A program made the position numbers and the translations under genes. Below, in pieces: positions 1 to 8,726 of a DNA stretch of 64,000 bases; positions within the stretch are counted from its first letter, which is position 1, and the number at the start of each line of letters is the position of its first letter. Source of the DNA: Candidatus Roseilinea sp. GTDB taxonomy: Bacteria; Chloroflexota; Anaerolineae; J036; Brachytrichaceae. The notes under the pieces were generated by a model. The model had not been told where the DNA came from. It searched no databases and worked only from the letters and a program-made list of their open reading frames with translations. The stretch spans positions 3,968,001 to 4,032,000 of the forward strand of contig AP024676.1 of assembly GCA_025998955.1 (NCBI GenBank), given 5' to 3'.

Positions 1-545
1 CACGTCTCGGTCGTGCTCGCGCCGCTGAAGGTGCAGGTGCGCGACGACGGCAGCCTGGTGCTGATGTGGATCGAGCGCACGCCGCTCGGGTCGGTCGCGG
101 TGGCGTTAATGGTGACGGTAGCGCCAACGGCCGGCGAGCGCGGCGAATGGCTGACGGTGATGACCGGCGCGCGGCCATCCACCTGCACCAGAAAGCCCGT
201 CAACGGCGCGAAGCCCAGCCGGCCGCGATGATCGGTCACGCGGGCGTAGTAGCTGTGCCGGCCTAGCGGCAGCGTCGTCGAGAAGGTGCATTCGCCGCTG
301 CGGTCGTTCGCGCCGGCGAAGCCGCACGTGCGGCGCGTTACGCCATCCACGATCAGGTCAATGCTCTCGATGTCCACATCATCTGTTGCCGAGGCGGTGA
401 AGGACACCGTCGCGCCGCGCCGGACGGTGTTCGGCGTGTGGCGAACGGAGACGGTTGGACGGCTGCTGTCGGCGCGCGGCAGGTCGGCGTCGTTGATGAC
501 GAAGGTCGGCCAGCCTGCCGGCGCGTTCTGCGCCGCGCCCAGCGG
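1..545 (-). pseudogene. Separated C-terminal Ig-like part of the LamG protein
   Basis: This stretch continues the LamG gene in the same minus-strand frame after the amber codon at 546-548, and it stays open to the window edge. It encodes about 180 residues of two beta-sandwich modules of the bacterial Ig type. Each module opens with a P-x-V/I-x-V-x-H-S/T-P segment and contains a G-A-T-V-S/T-F/I-x-A-x-A-T-D strand. A cysteine pair sits near R-T-C and G-E-C-T-F. There is no start codon with a ribosome binding site after the stop, so it would not be made alone. The missense-free frame suggests a recent nonsense change or a base-call error. The true 3' end lies outside the window. Confidence 0.7.
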
Positions 546-1796
546 CTACACGCGATCGTTGCCGGCCACGCCGCCGATGCCCTGATGCGCAAACGCCAGG
601 CGGAAAGGCGCGGACGAACCAGACAGGAGTGATCGCGGGAAGATGAATTCGGCGCTCGCTTCGAATTCGTTCGGCAAGGCGTAACGCGCGTCGTACGTGC
701 ACGACCCGGCGATGACGTAGCCGCCGGCGCCGTCGCCGACCTTGCATTCGCGCGTTGTATTGCTCTTGGCGATGAAGGCCCAGTCGCTCGGCTGGGCCAG
801 CGCGTCGCCGCTGGCGTTCGGGTCGAGGTAGACCGCCATGGCCGCGGTGTACGCCTCGGCGCGCTCCATACACACGTAGACGTAGGTTGATGTCGCGCCG
901 ACGTTAACCCACACCGGGCTTGGCGGATAGCTCACCCCGTCCAGCCACATCGGCAGGCGCAGCCGCAGCGCGCCGCCGCCATATTCGCCGTCGCTGCAGA
1001 TGCCGTCCATCGTAGGTGTGGTAGGCAGGCGCGGCACCTTGATCGGGTTGTGCACGGTTGGCGGCGCGGCCGGGCCGTTGAAGAAGTACGCGCCCACGCC
1101 GGTCGCGTTGTGATCGCCGAATATGTCTGCCGGCGTGCCTTCCAAGTGCCAGGCGGCGATCAGGCCGGGCACCGGCGCGTCGAACAGGCGAACCATGTCG
1201 CGGCGGATGTCGTCGCGGCTGCGCGCAACACCCCACAGGCGCACGTCGGCCAGGTGGCCGGTGAAGCGATATTCGCTGAGGATGTCGCCGACGTCTGCAC
1301 CGATGCGCAGCGGCTGCGCGTTTACGGGCAGCGGGCTGACGCGGACGCTTTCAACATCGAGATTGCCGTTGATGTATAGGCGGCGCGTCGTCCCGTCGAA
1401 CGTCGCAGCCACGTGCGTCCACTCGCCGGAGACAAAAGTCTGGTTGCCATCGAATGACGAACCAGAGCCGTTGCTGTAGAAGCGCAGCTTGTTGTTGCAG
1501 ATGCCGAGCCAGAAGCCGGTCTGGTAGCCTTTGCCGACGATGGTCTGGCAGGCTGTCGAAGTGTCAATCCGGCGCACCCAGGCCTCGACAGTCAGGCCGC
1601 CGCTGGGGTTGAGCGCCGGAGCGTTGGGCACGTTGAGGTAACCCAAACCGGAGAGGTAGAGCGTGTTAGCGGCGGTGTCTACGCTGCGCGCCGGCGCGGC
1701 CGCAACAGGTCGAGGCAATTGTGCCAGCGCGCTGACGATGAGCGCGATTCCGATTATCAGGTGAACTGAGAGTAAGAACTGATTCTTGCGTTTCAT
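546..1796 (-). CDS. Secreted LamG-domain protein, cut short by an amber codon
   Basis: A 416-residue secreted protein. I chose the ATG at 1796 because a clean AGGAGG lies upstream and a signal peptide follows: MKRKNQ, a hydrophobic core, then a P-V-A-A-A-P-A cleavage region. Residues of about 45-230 form a LamG/concanavalin-A-like jelly roll, with L-T-V-E-A-W-V near the start, G-E-W-T-H-V-A-A-T-F-D in the middle and D-V-R-L-W at the end. The next 180 residues resemble a carbohydrate-binding or CBM9-like beta domain. Such proteins bind glycans or act in adhesion outside the cell; the ligand here is unknown. Reading stops at TAG 546-548, between V and P-L-G, although the same frame stays open beyond it. 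One base change from TGG (Trp) would restore it. Confidence 0.8.
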   Translation of the reverse strand: MKRKNQFLLSVHLIIGIALIVSALAQLPRPVAAAPARSVDTAANTLYLSGLGYLNVPNAPALNPSGGLTVEAWVRRIDTSTACQTIVGKGYQTGFWLGICNNKLRFYSNGSGSSFDGNQTFVSGEWTHVAATFDGTTRRLYINGNLDVESVRVSPLPVNAQPLRIGADVGDILSEYRFTGHLADVRLWGVARSRDDIRRDMVRLFDAPVPGLIAAWHLEGTPADIFGDHNATGVGAYFFNGPAAPPTVHNPIKVPRLPTTPTMDGICSDGEYGGGALRLRLPMWLDGVSYPPSPVWVNVGATSTYVYVCMERAEAYTAAMAVYLDPNASGDALAQPSDWAFIAKSNTTRECKVGDGAGGYVIAGSCTYDARYALPNEFEASAEFIFPRSLLSGSSAPFRLAFAHQGIGGVAGNDRV

Positions 1797-1925
1797 TCTC
1801 CCTTCCTCCTGCGTGGAGTGAGTTGGGCTCTTCTCTTGATCAGTAGCGACTTGCACGCATAGACCTACTACCCTTTCAGTCGTATGGACTTTCATTCTTT
1901 GCCAAAGAACTTTCACGAGGACTTT

Positions 1926-2083
1926 TGGCGACCGGACGTCTGCTTGTAGATATCCACCCCGCGCTGCTCGCCCCATTCGGACGTCTGGGTGCTCTGACCG
2001 CCGATCACCTCAGCATTGGGGTACGCGTGCCGATCGCGCGGCTGGCCGCGGCGCACGCGGCGCTGGGCGTGACGGCGAAATAA
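1926..2083 (+). pseudogene. Possible 3' remnant of an unidentified gene
   Basis: This is the only coding-like signal in the 418-base gap between the two minus-strand secreted proteins. A plus-strand frame runs to TAA at 2081-2083 with G/C-rich third positions, and encodes a segment beginning L-L-V-D-I-H-P and ending in an Ala-rich helix A-A-A-H-A-A-L-G-V. It has no start codon or upstream body, and a terminator-like hairpin follows within 11 bases. That is what the tail of a gene truncated by rearrangement would look like. I do not recognise the family, and it could be chance. Confidence 0.3.
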
Positions 2084-2093
2084 GCCGGATCGA

Positions 2094-2126
2094 AGAAACC
2101 GGGTGTCTCGAAGGAACTTGGTTTCT
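2094..2126. terminator. Terminator-like hairpin after the gene remnant
   Basis: AGAAACC at 2094-2100 pairs with GGTTTCT at 2120-2126. Two G-U and two Watson-Crick pairs extend the stem to 11 bp, with an 11-base loop. The AGAAACC/GGTTTCT core is shared with the strong terminator at 50139-50177. Confidence 0.45.
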
Positions 2127-2214
2127 CCTTCGCACTCGCGAACCGCTCTACCAATGCTTCAATAAGCGCAGCGCACCGCTGAGAAGCCGGGGGATTGCAC
2201 TTACTGGCCGGCAG

Positions 2215-3204
2215 TTATCGGATGACGATGGGCAAGTGGGCCCGCCGGATGATCACGAGCACGTTGAAGCTGGCGTTCGTCGGCATGGGGGCCAAATCCT
2301 GGTTGAAGATGGCCCACCTCGTGCCTGTGTACCACACGCCGATGTTGTGGTTGTTATGTACACCAGTCCCCCCACCGCCTGGATTCCAGTTATCTGTGGC
2401 AAATACCAACGCCGGCGGCATGCCATTGGTGAGAGGGTGGTCCAAGGCGATCCAATTGCTGTTGATGTTGGCAGACGTGGCCGTGTGGACGAAGGCAGCT
2501 TTGCTCCAGGGGAGTGAAGCGAGATTGTTCAGCACCATTACGTTGAAATCGGCACCCACCGGCATCGGGGCTAAATCCGGGTTGAAGATGGCCCACTTTT
2601 GTTGAGTGATGGAATAGAACACGCCGACAGGATGGTTGTTATAGGTGCCGCCTCCACCGCCCGGGTTGTAGTTTTGAGTGACCAAGACCAAGGCATTGGG
2701 ATTGTTGTTGAGCGATGGGTGGTCAATGGCAGTCCAATTCCCCGAGATGTTGCCGGCCGTAGCCGTGTGGACGAAAGCGGGCGAGCCGGTGGCGGGAACG
2801 AAGACGCTGAAAGCGGCGCCGGATGGCATATTGGTTAGGCTTTGATTGAAGATAGCCCACTTGCTTTGCAGGATGTCATACCACACACCAATGGGATTGT
2901 TGTTGTAAGTGCCACCGACGCCACCCGGATTCCAGTTCTGGGTGACCAGAAATATGGCGTTGGGGTTCCCGTTGAGCAACGGATGGTCTATGTGCGTTGA
3001 TTGGCCCGCGATGTTGGCCGACGTGGCGACGTGGACGAAGCGCACGCCTGGTAGACCGCTGGCTGCTTCACTCGCCGGAGACAGCGTTTCTCCGATGGAG
3101 GTGAGGGCGACTACTTTGCTCGGCGTTGGCCGGCCGATCGCCACGACGAGTGCGGTGACCGTGATGAGTAAAAAGGTAACGCGAAGTGTTTTGGATTGAT
3201 ACAT
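2215..3204 (-). CDS. Secreted protein with three DUF7452-type repeats
   Basis: A 329-residue exported protein. Residues 1-30 are a signal peptide (MYQSKTLRV, then a long hydrophobic core). The rest is three tandem copies of a module of about 80 residues. Each copy starts F-V-H-x-A-T, has a D-H-P-L/S-x-N-x-N/M-P segment, then N-W/Y-N-P-G-G-x-G-G-T-Y-N-N, and ends K/R-W-A-I-F-N-x-x-L-x-x-M-P. The aromatic and glycine pattern matches the DUF7452 family, found in many environmental bacteria, whose function is unknown. A beta-rich extracellular binding role is plausible but unproven. Neighbouring genes are also secreted, but spacing does not suggest an operon. Confidence 0.75.
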   Translation of the reverse strand: MYQSKTLRVTFLLITVTALVVAIGRPTPSKVVALTSIGETLSPASEAASGLPGVRFVHVATSANIAGQSTHIDHPLLNGNPNAIFLVTQNWNPGGVGGTYNNNPIGVWYDILQSKWAIFNQSLTNMPSGAAFSVFVPATGSPAFVHTATAGNISGNWTAIDHPSLNNNPNALVLVTQNYNPGGGGGTYNNHPVGVFYSITQQKWAIFNPDLAPMPVGADFNVMVLNNLASLPWSKAAFVHTATSANINSNWIALDHPLTNGMPPALVFATDNWNPGGGGTGVHNNHNIGVWYTGTRWAIFNQDLAPMPTNASFNVLVIIRRAHLPIVIR

Positions 3205-3439
3205 GGCTGTGTTGTTCCTTCAATGGGCGAGGGTGATTCGATTGATCTGCTGTGAGAGCAGCCTCTTGATGCTTATGTGACCATTTACTGCAATGTGAGG
3301 AGCTGAGTTGCTTCAGCCACGCATTACCGTTGGTTACCATTCATCAACGCTGTTTTTATGAAAATCATCCTCTCAGCCATGCATGTGTATCCGATGCTGT
3401 ACTGGTTACGGGGCTATAAGGGATCCCTCCATAACCCGC

Positions 3440-4027
3440 TTAGCCGGCCGATTGGCGCTTCAGCTTGTCGGCGAACAGCTTGCGGAACTTGGCTATCTTC
3501 GGCGCAATGACGACGCGGCAGTAGCCTTGCAGAGGGTTGTTGCGGTAGTAGCCTTGGTGATACGCCTCGGCTTGATAGAACGACTCGAACGGCGTCAACT
3601 CGGTCACGATCGGGTCGTCCCAGAGCTTGGCCGCTTCGACCTCGGCGATGACTTGCCTGGCAATCTCGCGCTGTTCGGGTGAGTGATAGAAGATGACCGA
3701 GCGATATTGCGTGCCCACGTCTGCGCCTTGGCGATTCAGCGTAGTCGGGTCGTGGATGACGAAGAAAATCTCCAGCAGCTCGCGGAATGTAACGACGCGA
3801 GGGTCGAACGTGATCTGCACCACTTCGGCGTGGCCGGTTGTCCCCATGCATACCGCTTCGTAGCTCGGGTGCGGCACCCGCCCGCCGGCGTAGCCCGACT
3901 CGACGCGGAGCACGCCGTTCACTTGCTCATACACCGCTTCGAGGCACCAGAAGCACCCGCCGCCCAGCGTGGCCACGGCGGGTGCGCCGGCGATGTCGTC
4001 ATTCGCGTTGCTTTGTAGATTCGTCAT
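3440..4027 (-). CDS. msrA: Peptide methionine sulfoxide reductase A
   Basis: Reduces the S-epimer of methionine sulfoxide in proteins and free methionine, using thioredoxin as electron donor, in the cytoplasm. The 195-residue protein has the family hallmark L-G-G-G-C-F-W-C at residues 21-28, with Cys25 the predicted nucleophile. Downstream are G-Y-A-G-G, G-H-A-E-V-V, F-D-P and the Y-H-Q-G-Y motif near the C-terminus. Length fits a stand-alone MsrA with no MsrB fusion. The ATG at 4027 follows a GGAGAAAG ribosome binding site. It diverges from the AhpD-like redox gene at 4192, so the two may form an oxidative-stress pair, although that is inference from position only. Confidence 0.97.
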   Translation of the reverse strand: MTNLQSNANDDIAGAPAVATLGGGCFWCLEAVYEQVNGVLRVESGYAGGRVPHPSYEAVCMGTTGHAEVVQITFDPRVVTFRELLEIFFVIHDPTTLNRQGADVGTQYRSVIFYHSPEQREIARQVIAEVEAAKLWDDPIVTELTPFESFYQAEAYHQGYYRNNPLQGYCRVVIAPKIAKFRKLFADKLKRQSAG

Positions 4028-4191
4028 CGGTCTTTCTCCGGCGATCCTGTCCGGTCGCCTGCGCCGATGTTACCCGTTGTATTTCGGCTTGGATCAACGC
4101 TTCCCCCGTCGCCGCGGAGCAACTTCGCCTCATGTTGCTACGACTTCAGTTGCGTGTTGCGCAGTCGTAGGTTGCGTTCCACAATCCGGCC

Positions 4192-4809
4192 ATGCCCTGG
4201 ATCGAAACCATCCCACCCGACGCAGCCGGCCCTGAGCTGCGCGCCATCTATGCACAGATCTACGCCCTCTACCCGCCGAGCTACCGCGATGCCGTGCCGG
4301 CGCTCACCAACCCCGACGGCAGCGAAGATAGCATCATCGCGGCGCACAGCTTGATCCCTCAGGCAATGCTGCACATCGGCTCAGCGCTGGGTGTGCTCTA
4401 CCAGCCCGATCTGCCGCTCACCCGCCGGCAGCAGGAGATGATCGCTGCCGTCGTCAGCGCGCAGAACCGCTGCTTCTACTGAACGGAGAGCCACGTCGAG
4501 TTCCTGCGTCGGGAATCGCTCGACGACGAACTCGCCGCCGCGTTGCGGACGGATTACACCCAGGCCAACGTAAACGTGCAAGATCGCGCCATGCTCGACT
4601 TCGTCGTGAAGATGACGAAGCACGCCTACAAGATGACCGAGCGCGATGTGCAGGCGCTGCGCGGCGTGGGCTTCGACGATCGGGCGATCTTGCAGATCGT
4701 CATGATCGCCGGCTGGTTCAACTACGCCAATCGTGTGGCCGATGCGCTGGGGCTGGGCAAGTCGGCAGCCGGCAGCGCATCCATCCTACGGGACACGCCG
4801 CCGACCTGA
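4192..4809 (+). CDS. AhpD-like peroxidase-related protein with in-frame TGA (candidate selenoprotein)
   Basis: The frame runs 205 residues from ATG 4192 to TGA 4807-4809 if the internal TGA at 4480-4482 (codon 97) is read through. It belongs to the AhpD/carboxymuconolactone decarboxylase superfamily, peroxidase-related branch. The family's active site is C-x-x-C followed by H. Here the sequence around it is N-R-C-F-Y-(TGA)-T-E-S-H, so the stop replaces exactly the second redox cysteine, leaving Cys94. Homology continues in the same frame on both sides without a shift. A SECIS-like hairpin lies just downstream (4495-4524). Selenocysteine in the CxxC motif of AhpD-like proteins is known in other bacteria. 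The alternative is a Cys TGC to TGA nonsense mutation. No sel genes lie in this window. A CACAAT -10-like hexamer ends 6 nt before the ATG. Confidence 0.75.
4495..4524 (+). promoter_or_regulatory. Bacterial SECIS-like hairpin
   Basis: GTCGAG (4495-4500) pairs with CTCGAC (4519-4524). Above it TTCC pairs with GGAA, with a 3-nt bulge on the 3' side. The 7-nt apical loop TGCGTCG starts 22 nt after the TGA and has G at its second position. This fits the known bacterial SECIS rules: an upper stem of at least 4 bp, G in the first two loop positions, and 16-37 nt from the UGA. It lies inside the coding sequence, as expected for SelB recruitment. Confidence 0.6.
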
Positions 4810-4853
4810 CAGATCTCATGACCGTACCGACCTGAGTGACTCGACCGAGGCCA

Positions 4854-5876
4854 TCACGCCGTCGGCAGTGGCGCAGGGGCTGCCGGCTCGGCAACGACGC
4901 CGCTCGTGCCGGTGAACTGCCGGTAGGCCAGCGTCCAAACTGCCGAACTGAATGCCGCAAAGAGCGCATAGATGATGGCGCTGATGATCACAACGACCAG
5001 GAACGTTAGCCCGCCGAGGATGAGCGTGCCGGCGCCGACGCCGCCTTCGCTGCCTGCGCCGAAGATGATGCTGATCAAGGTGGGCGCGAACAACAGGCCG
5101 CTGATGAACGAGATGATGATGCCCACGACGAAGCTGATCACGAACATCAGCAGCGCCAGCAGGATGATGTTGCCCAGGTTGCTGCGAAACACCTCCCAGC
5201 CTCGGCTGAGCGCGTCTATCACGCCCTTGTTCTCCAGCACGATGGCGCGCTCGCCGAACGTCTGCAGGGCGGCAGCGATGATCGCGTAGATCAGGCCGAT
5301 GCACCCCAGCGTGCCGCCGCCGCATATCAGCAGAAACACCCCACCGGCCGCCGCTGCTTGGGCCGCTTCATCGCCCGAGGCCGTCGCGGCAATGATGGGG
5401 ACGAGCGTGCCGCCGAACAGCAGCAGAAACAACGCCAGCAACACCAACCCCGGCAGCGCCAACAGCAGGCTCAAGCCGAATAGCGGCCAGAATTTGCGCA
5501 CACCGACCGACCACGCCTGACCGAACGTGGTCGCGCCCTCCTCCTCGATCTGCCGCACGCCGCCGATCAATCCGCCCTGAGCGATGATGCTGATGATCCA
5601 CAGCACCAGGCTGATGAGCAGCACGACGCACAGGAAGCCGGCCAGCCCGGCCACGATCAGGCCAGGATCTCGAGCGAGTTGGTCGAAGAAACGCTCGACC
5701 TCGGGCGAGATTTCGCCGGACGGGCCGGTAGGTGTGAATGCCCCGCCGGGGGCGTTGAAGGAATTGCTGGCGCTGCTCGCGCCGCCGGCCAGCGATGCCA
5801 AGAAGCCGAGGATCCACAGCGCACGATGCTTCAAGACGATGTTGAACGCGCGCGAAATCGTTGCTCCAAAGTCCAT
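4854..5876 (-). CDS. Polytopic membrane protein
   Basis: A 340-residue integral membrane protein with about six hydrophobic helices, many Gly/Ala/Ile-rich, and a short proline/alanine-rich C-terminal tail. I chose the ATG at 5876 because AAAGGAG lies upstream and the family-like start M-D-F-G-A-T-I-S-R-A-F follows. That opening and the internal A-L-S-R-G-W-E-V-F-R segment resemble the membrane domain of glycerophosphodiester-phosphodiesterase-associated and DUF7544-like proteins. These look like inner-membrane scaffolds with no defined activity. A serine/glycine-rich loop at about 45-75 is probably extracytoplasmic. No catalytic motif is visible. It stands alone between the AhpD-like gene and guaA. 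Confidence 0.75.
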   Translation of the reverse strand: MDFGATISRAFNIVLKHRALWILGFLASLAGGASSASNSFNAPGGAFTPTGPSGEISPEVERFFDQLARDPGLIVAGLAGFLCVVLLISLVLWIISIIAQGGLIGGVRQIEEEGATTFGQAWSVGVRKFWPLFGLSLLLALPGLVLLALFLLLFGGTLVPIIAATASGDEAAQAAAAGGVFLLICGGGTLGCIGLIYAIIAAALQTFGERAIVLENKGVIDALSRGWEVFRSNLGNIILLALLMFVISFVVGIIISFISGLLFAPTLISIIFGAGSEGGVGAGTLILGGLTFLVVVIISAIIYALFAAFSSAVWTLAYRQFTGTSGVVAEPAAPAPLPTA

Positions 5877-6009
5877 TGTCCCGCTCCTTTGAATTTTTGC
5901 CATGACGGTCGCGCTGCGCTGGCGCGCGCACGACGCCTTGTCCCATTTATACGAACCAAGTTGAAGGGAGTTTTGTCCCCCCACCTACCCGATCATCGCG
6001 GGCACGCAT

Positions 6010-7722
6010 TCATTCCCACTCGATGGTCGCCGGCGGCTTGGTGGTGATGTCGTAGGCGACGCGGTTGACGCCGGGCACTTCGTTCACGATGCGATTGCTG
6101 ATGCGCGCCAGCACGTCGAAGGGGATGCGCGCCCAGTCGGCCGTCATGAAGTCGTCGGTGGTCACGGCGCGAATGGCAATCACCTCGCTGTAGGTGCGGC
6201 CGTCGCCCATCACACCCACGGTGCGCACCGGCAACAACACGGCGAACGCCTGTGAGGTGGCCCGCGTCAAGTCGGCGCGGCGCAGCTCCTCCTGCAGGAT
6301 CGCATCGGCGGCGCGCAGGCGCTCTAGACGTTCCCAGGTCACCTCGCCCAGCACGCGCACGGCCAACCCGGGGCCGGGGAAGGGCTGTCGCCACACGATG
6401 GCATCCGGCAGCCCCAACGCCGCGCCGATGGCGCGCACCTCGTCCTTGAACAAGTAGCGCAGCGGCTCTAGCAGCTCGAACTGCATGTCCTTGGGCAGCC
6501 CGCCGACGTTGTGATGCGTCTTGATCTTGGCTGCCGCTTGGCGCTCCGGCCCGCGGCTCTCGATCACGTCGGGGTATAGCGTGCCCTGACACAGCAACGG
6601 GCGACCATCAGCGCGCTTCGCCCCACTCTCCACTCCCGACTCCCATTCTCTTCCCCTTGGCCCCTGCCCCTGACTCCTAACCTCCAATTCCTGACCCCTG
6701 ATCCCTGACCCCTGAACCCTGATTCCCGATCCCTGACCCCCGGCCCCTGACCCCTGATCCCTGACCCCTAGCCCCTGCTCCCTGACTACCGACTCGAACA
6801 CGCGGATGAACTTCTCGCCGATCCGCCGGCGCTTGTCCTCTGGGTCGGTCACGCCGCTCAAGACCTCCAGGAACTCCTCGCTGGCGTCCACGGCGATCAG
6901 CCGCATGCCCTGCTCGCGCTCGAACGTCTCGACCACCTGCTCCGGTTCGCCCTTGCGCAGCAGGCCGGTGTTGACGAAGACGCAGGTGAGCTGGTCGCCC
7001 ACGGCCTTGTGCACCAGCGCCGCGGCGACCGCCGAATCCACGCCGCCGGACAGCCCGCAGATCACCGGCCGTCGGCCCACCTGGGCGCGGATCTTCTGCA
7101 CGCTCTCCTCGATGATGTTGGCCGGCGTCCACGACGCGCGACAGCCGCAGATCGCATGCACGAAGTGCGCGATGATCTCGCGCCCGTGCTGCGTGTGGTT
7201 CACCTCGGGGTGGAACTGGATGGCGTAAAGCCGGCGCGCGCGGTCGGCCATGCCGGCGATGGGCGAGTTGGCCGTGCGGGCGATGATCTGGAAGCCGGGG
7301 GGCAACGACTCGATCCGATCGCCGTGGCTCATCCATACGGTGATCGGCGCACGAAGATGGGTGATCGCCGCCGGCCACAGCTCGCAATCTTCGATCTCCA
7401 ACCTCGCCTCGCCATACTCCCGTCGCGCCGATGCGGCCACGCGCCCGCCCAGCGCATGCGCCAACAGTTGCATGCCGTAGCAGATGCCCAGCACCGGCCG
7501 GCCACTCTCCAGCACGTAGCCGGGCAGCGCCGGCGCGCCGGCGTCGTATACGCTGTTCGGCCCGCCGGAGAGGATGAAGCCGCGCGGCTGCAAGGCCATC
7601 ACCTGCTCGCGTGGCGCGTCCCAGGGGAACAATTCGCAATACACGTGCGCTTCACGGACGCGGCGGGCGATGAGTTGCGAATACTGCGAGCCGAAATCGA
7701 GGACGGCGATGGCGTCGGTCAT
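6010..7722 (-). CDS. guaA: GMP synthase (glutamine-hydrolysing), with repeat insertion
   Basis: Converts XMP to GMP with ATP and glutamine, the last step of guanine nucleotide synthesis. The N-terminal class I amidotransferase has its nucleophile Cys81 (L-G-I-C-Y-G) and the His171/Glu173 pair in H-P-E. The ATP-pyrophosphatase domain has the P-loop S-G-G-V-D-S at 225-230. The dimerisation domain ends I-E-W-E as usual. At 570 residues it is about 50 longer than typical. The excess is a Gln-Gly-Ser-Arg-rich insert at about 314-370, encoded by short degenerate tandem repeats, between R-V-F-E and [11 protein letters not shown]. The start ATG overlaps the stop of the upstream lipid kinase gene by 4 nt, so the two are co-transcribed. 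Confidence 0.97.
   Translation of the reverse strand: MTDAIAVLDFGSQYSQLIARRVREAHVYCELFPWDAPREQVMALQPRGFILSGGPNSVYDAGAPALPGYVLESGRPVLGICYGMQLLAHALGGRVAASARREYGEARLEIEDCELWPAAITHLRAPITVWMSHGDRIESLPPGFQIIARTANSPIAGMADRARRLYAIQFHPEVNHTQHGREIIAHFVHAICGCRASWTPANIIEESVQKIRAQVGRRPVICGLSGGVDSAVAAALVHKAVGDQLTCVFVNTGLLRKGEPEQVVETFEREQGMRLIAVDASEEFLEVLSGVTDPEDKRRRIGEKFIRVFESVVREQGLGVRDQGSGAGGQGSGIRVQGSGIRGQELEVRSQGQGPRGREWESGVESGAKRADGRPLLCQGTLYPDVIESRGPERQAAAKIKTHHNVGGLPKDMQFELLEPLRYLFKDEVRAIGAALGLPDAIVWRQPFPGPGLAVRVLGEVTWERLERLRAADAILQEELRRADLTRATSQAFAVLLPVRTVGVMGDGRTYSEVIAIRAVTTDDFMTADWARIPFDVLARISNRIVNEVPGVNRVAYDITTKPPATIEWE
6613..6783. repeat. Degenerate 7-8 bp tandem repeat inside guaA
   Basis: Read on the plus strand, this is a run of CCCTGA/CCCTGAT/CCCTGACC variants, densest from about 6655 to 6785. 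It keeps the guaA frame open and codes for a low-complexity G-Q-G-S-G-x-R linker. Similar runs occur at 10459, 36541, 47178 and 59279. Confidence 0.85.
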
Positions 7723-8672
7723 CGCTGCGATTGTAGCAAGCCCGGCGGGACGACCAGCCGGAGCGCGCCCGGGACGACATGGAAGCTGGCCGGCGCTTCG
7801 CCGAACAGCTCGCCCTCGGCCTCCACGAACATGCGTTGGCCATCGCCGCGCAATTCGACGCGAACGGCGATGACGCGATACTCGTGCACTTTCGGGTGTG
7901 TGAGGTGCGCGCCGCGATAGACCTTGGGGAAGTTCAGCGCGAACTCGGCGCGGCTCATCGCCTCGATCACGATGGCCTCGAGGCAGCCATCGCCCACGTC
8001 GCCGTTGGGGTTGATGCGCATGCCGCCGCCGAAGTAGCGCCCGTTGCCCACAGCGATGAGGTTGTAGTGACCCTCCAGGACGCGCTCGCTGCCCTCCGGC
8101 ACGGTCAACGTCACGCGCGCATGCTTGTGCTCATAGCCGGCCAGCACGCGGAAGACGGTGAGAAAGTAGGCCAGTGAGCCGCCACGCTTGCCCTCGCGGT
8201 TGACCCTATCGGACACGTCGCCGTCGAAGCCGGCGCCTGCCACGTTGATGAAGTAGCGCGCCAGCGCCTGGCCGGCGCGGGAGAACGAGACCATGCCCAC
8301 ATCAATTCGCCGCTCGACGCCGCGTTTGATCGCTTCGATGCAGCCGTCCAGCGTCTTCGGCCAGCCCAGCCCGCGCGCAAAGTCGGTGCCGGTGCCGCTG
8401 GGGATCAAACCAAGCGTGGGGCGACGTTCGGCCTCGACCTGCATCAGCCCGTTGACCACCTCGTTCAGCGTGCCATCGCCGCCGGCGCAGATCACCCGCG
8501 CGTAGCCCTGTTGCGCCGCCTCGCGCGCCAGATCAACGGCGTGGCCGGGCGCTTCGGTGAACCGCGCTTCGAACCGGACTCCTTCGGCGCGCAACCGAGC
8601 AGCGACGCCGCTCCAGCGCAGGCCGGTGGCGCCGTTGCCCGAAGCCGGATTCGCAATGATGAACGTGCCCAG
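7719..8672 (-). CDS. YegS/diacylglycerol kinase-family lipid kinase, CTG start
   Basis: Predicted ATP-dependent kinase of a lipid such as diacylglycerol, sphingoid or phosphatidylglycerol, acting at the inner face of the membrane. The catalytic fold shows N-P-A-S-G-N-G at about 8-14 (the family's NP(A/K)SG) and G-G-D-G-T at 64-68, then [10 protein letters not shown]. An in-frame TGA sits two codons upstream of CTG 8672-8670. GAGGTG (8680-8685) sits 7 nt before that CTG. No ATG/GTG/TTG codon lies before the NPASG motif, so a CTG start giving 317 residues is the best model. A later ATG at 8594 would lose the nucleotide-binding motif. The stop overlaps guaA by 4 nt. Confidence 0.88.
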   Translation of the reverse strand: MGTFIIANPASGNGATGLRWSGVAARLRAEGVRFEARFTEAPGHAVDLAREAAQQGYARVICAGGDGTLNEVVNGLMQVEAERRPTLGLIPSGTGTDFARGLGWPKTLDGCIEAIKRGVERRIDVGMVSFSRAGQALARYFINVAGAGFDGDVSDRVNREGKRGGSLAYFLTVFRVLAGYEHKHARVTLTVPEGSERVLEGHYNLIAVGNGRYFGGGMRINPNGDVGDGCLEAIVIEAMSRAEFALNFPKVYRGAHLTHPKVHEYRVIAVRVELRGDGQRMFVEAEGELFGEAPASFHVVPGALRLVVPPGLLQSQR

Positions 8673-8679
8673 GGCGCTT

Positions 8680-8685
8680 CACCTC
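8680..8685 (-). promoter_or_regulatory. Ribosome binding site supporting the CTG start
   Basis: GAGGTG on the minus strand, 7 nt upstream of CTG 8670-8672. It is the only good Shine-Dalgarno ahead of the NPASG-coding segment, and it decides the lipid kinase start. Confidence 0.6.
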
Positions 8686-8726
8686 GGCGAGGTATTTTGA
8701 GTGCGCCCGATTTTGCGATGGATCGC

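Noticed and set aside
546..548. Amber codon as pyrrolysine
   Set aside because: The gene is not a methylamine methyltransferase and nothing suggests Pyl machinery. A Trp-to-stop change or base error is simpler.
4480..4482. TGA as tryptophan (alternative genetic code)
   Set aside because: TGA ends several normal genes here, including this one at 4807-4809, and prfB (the UGA-reading release factor) is present and regulated.
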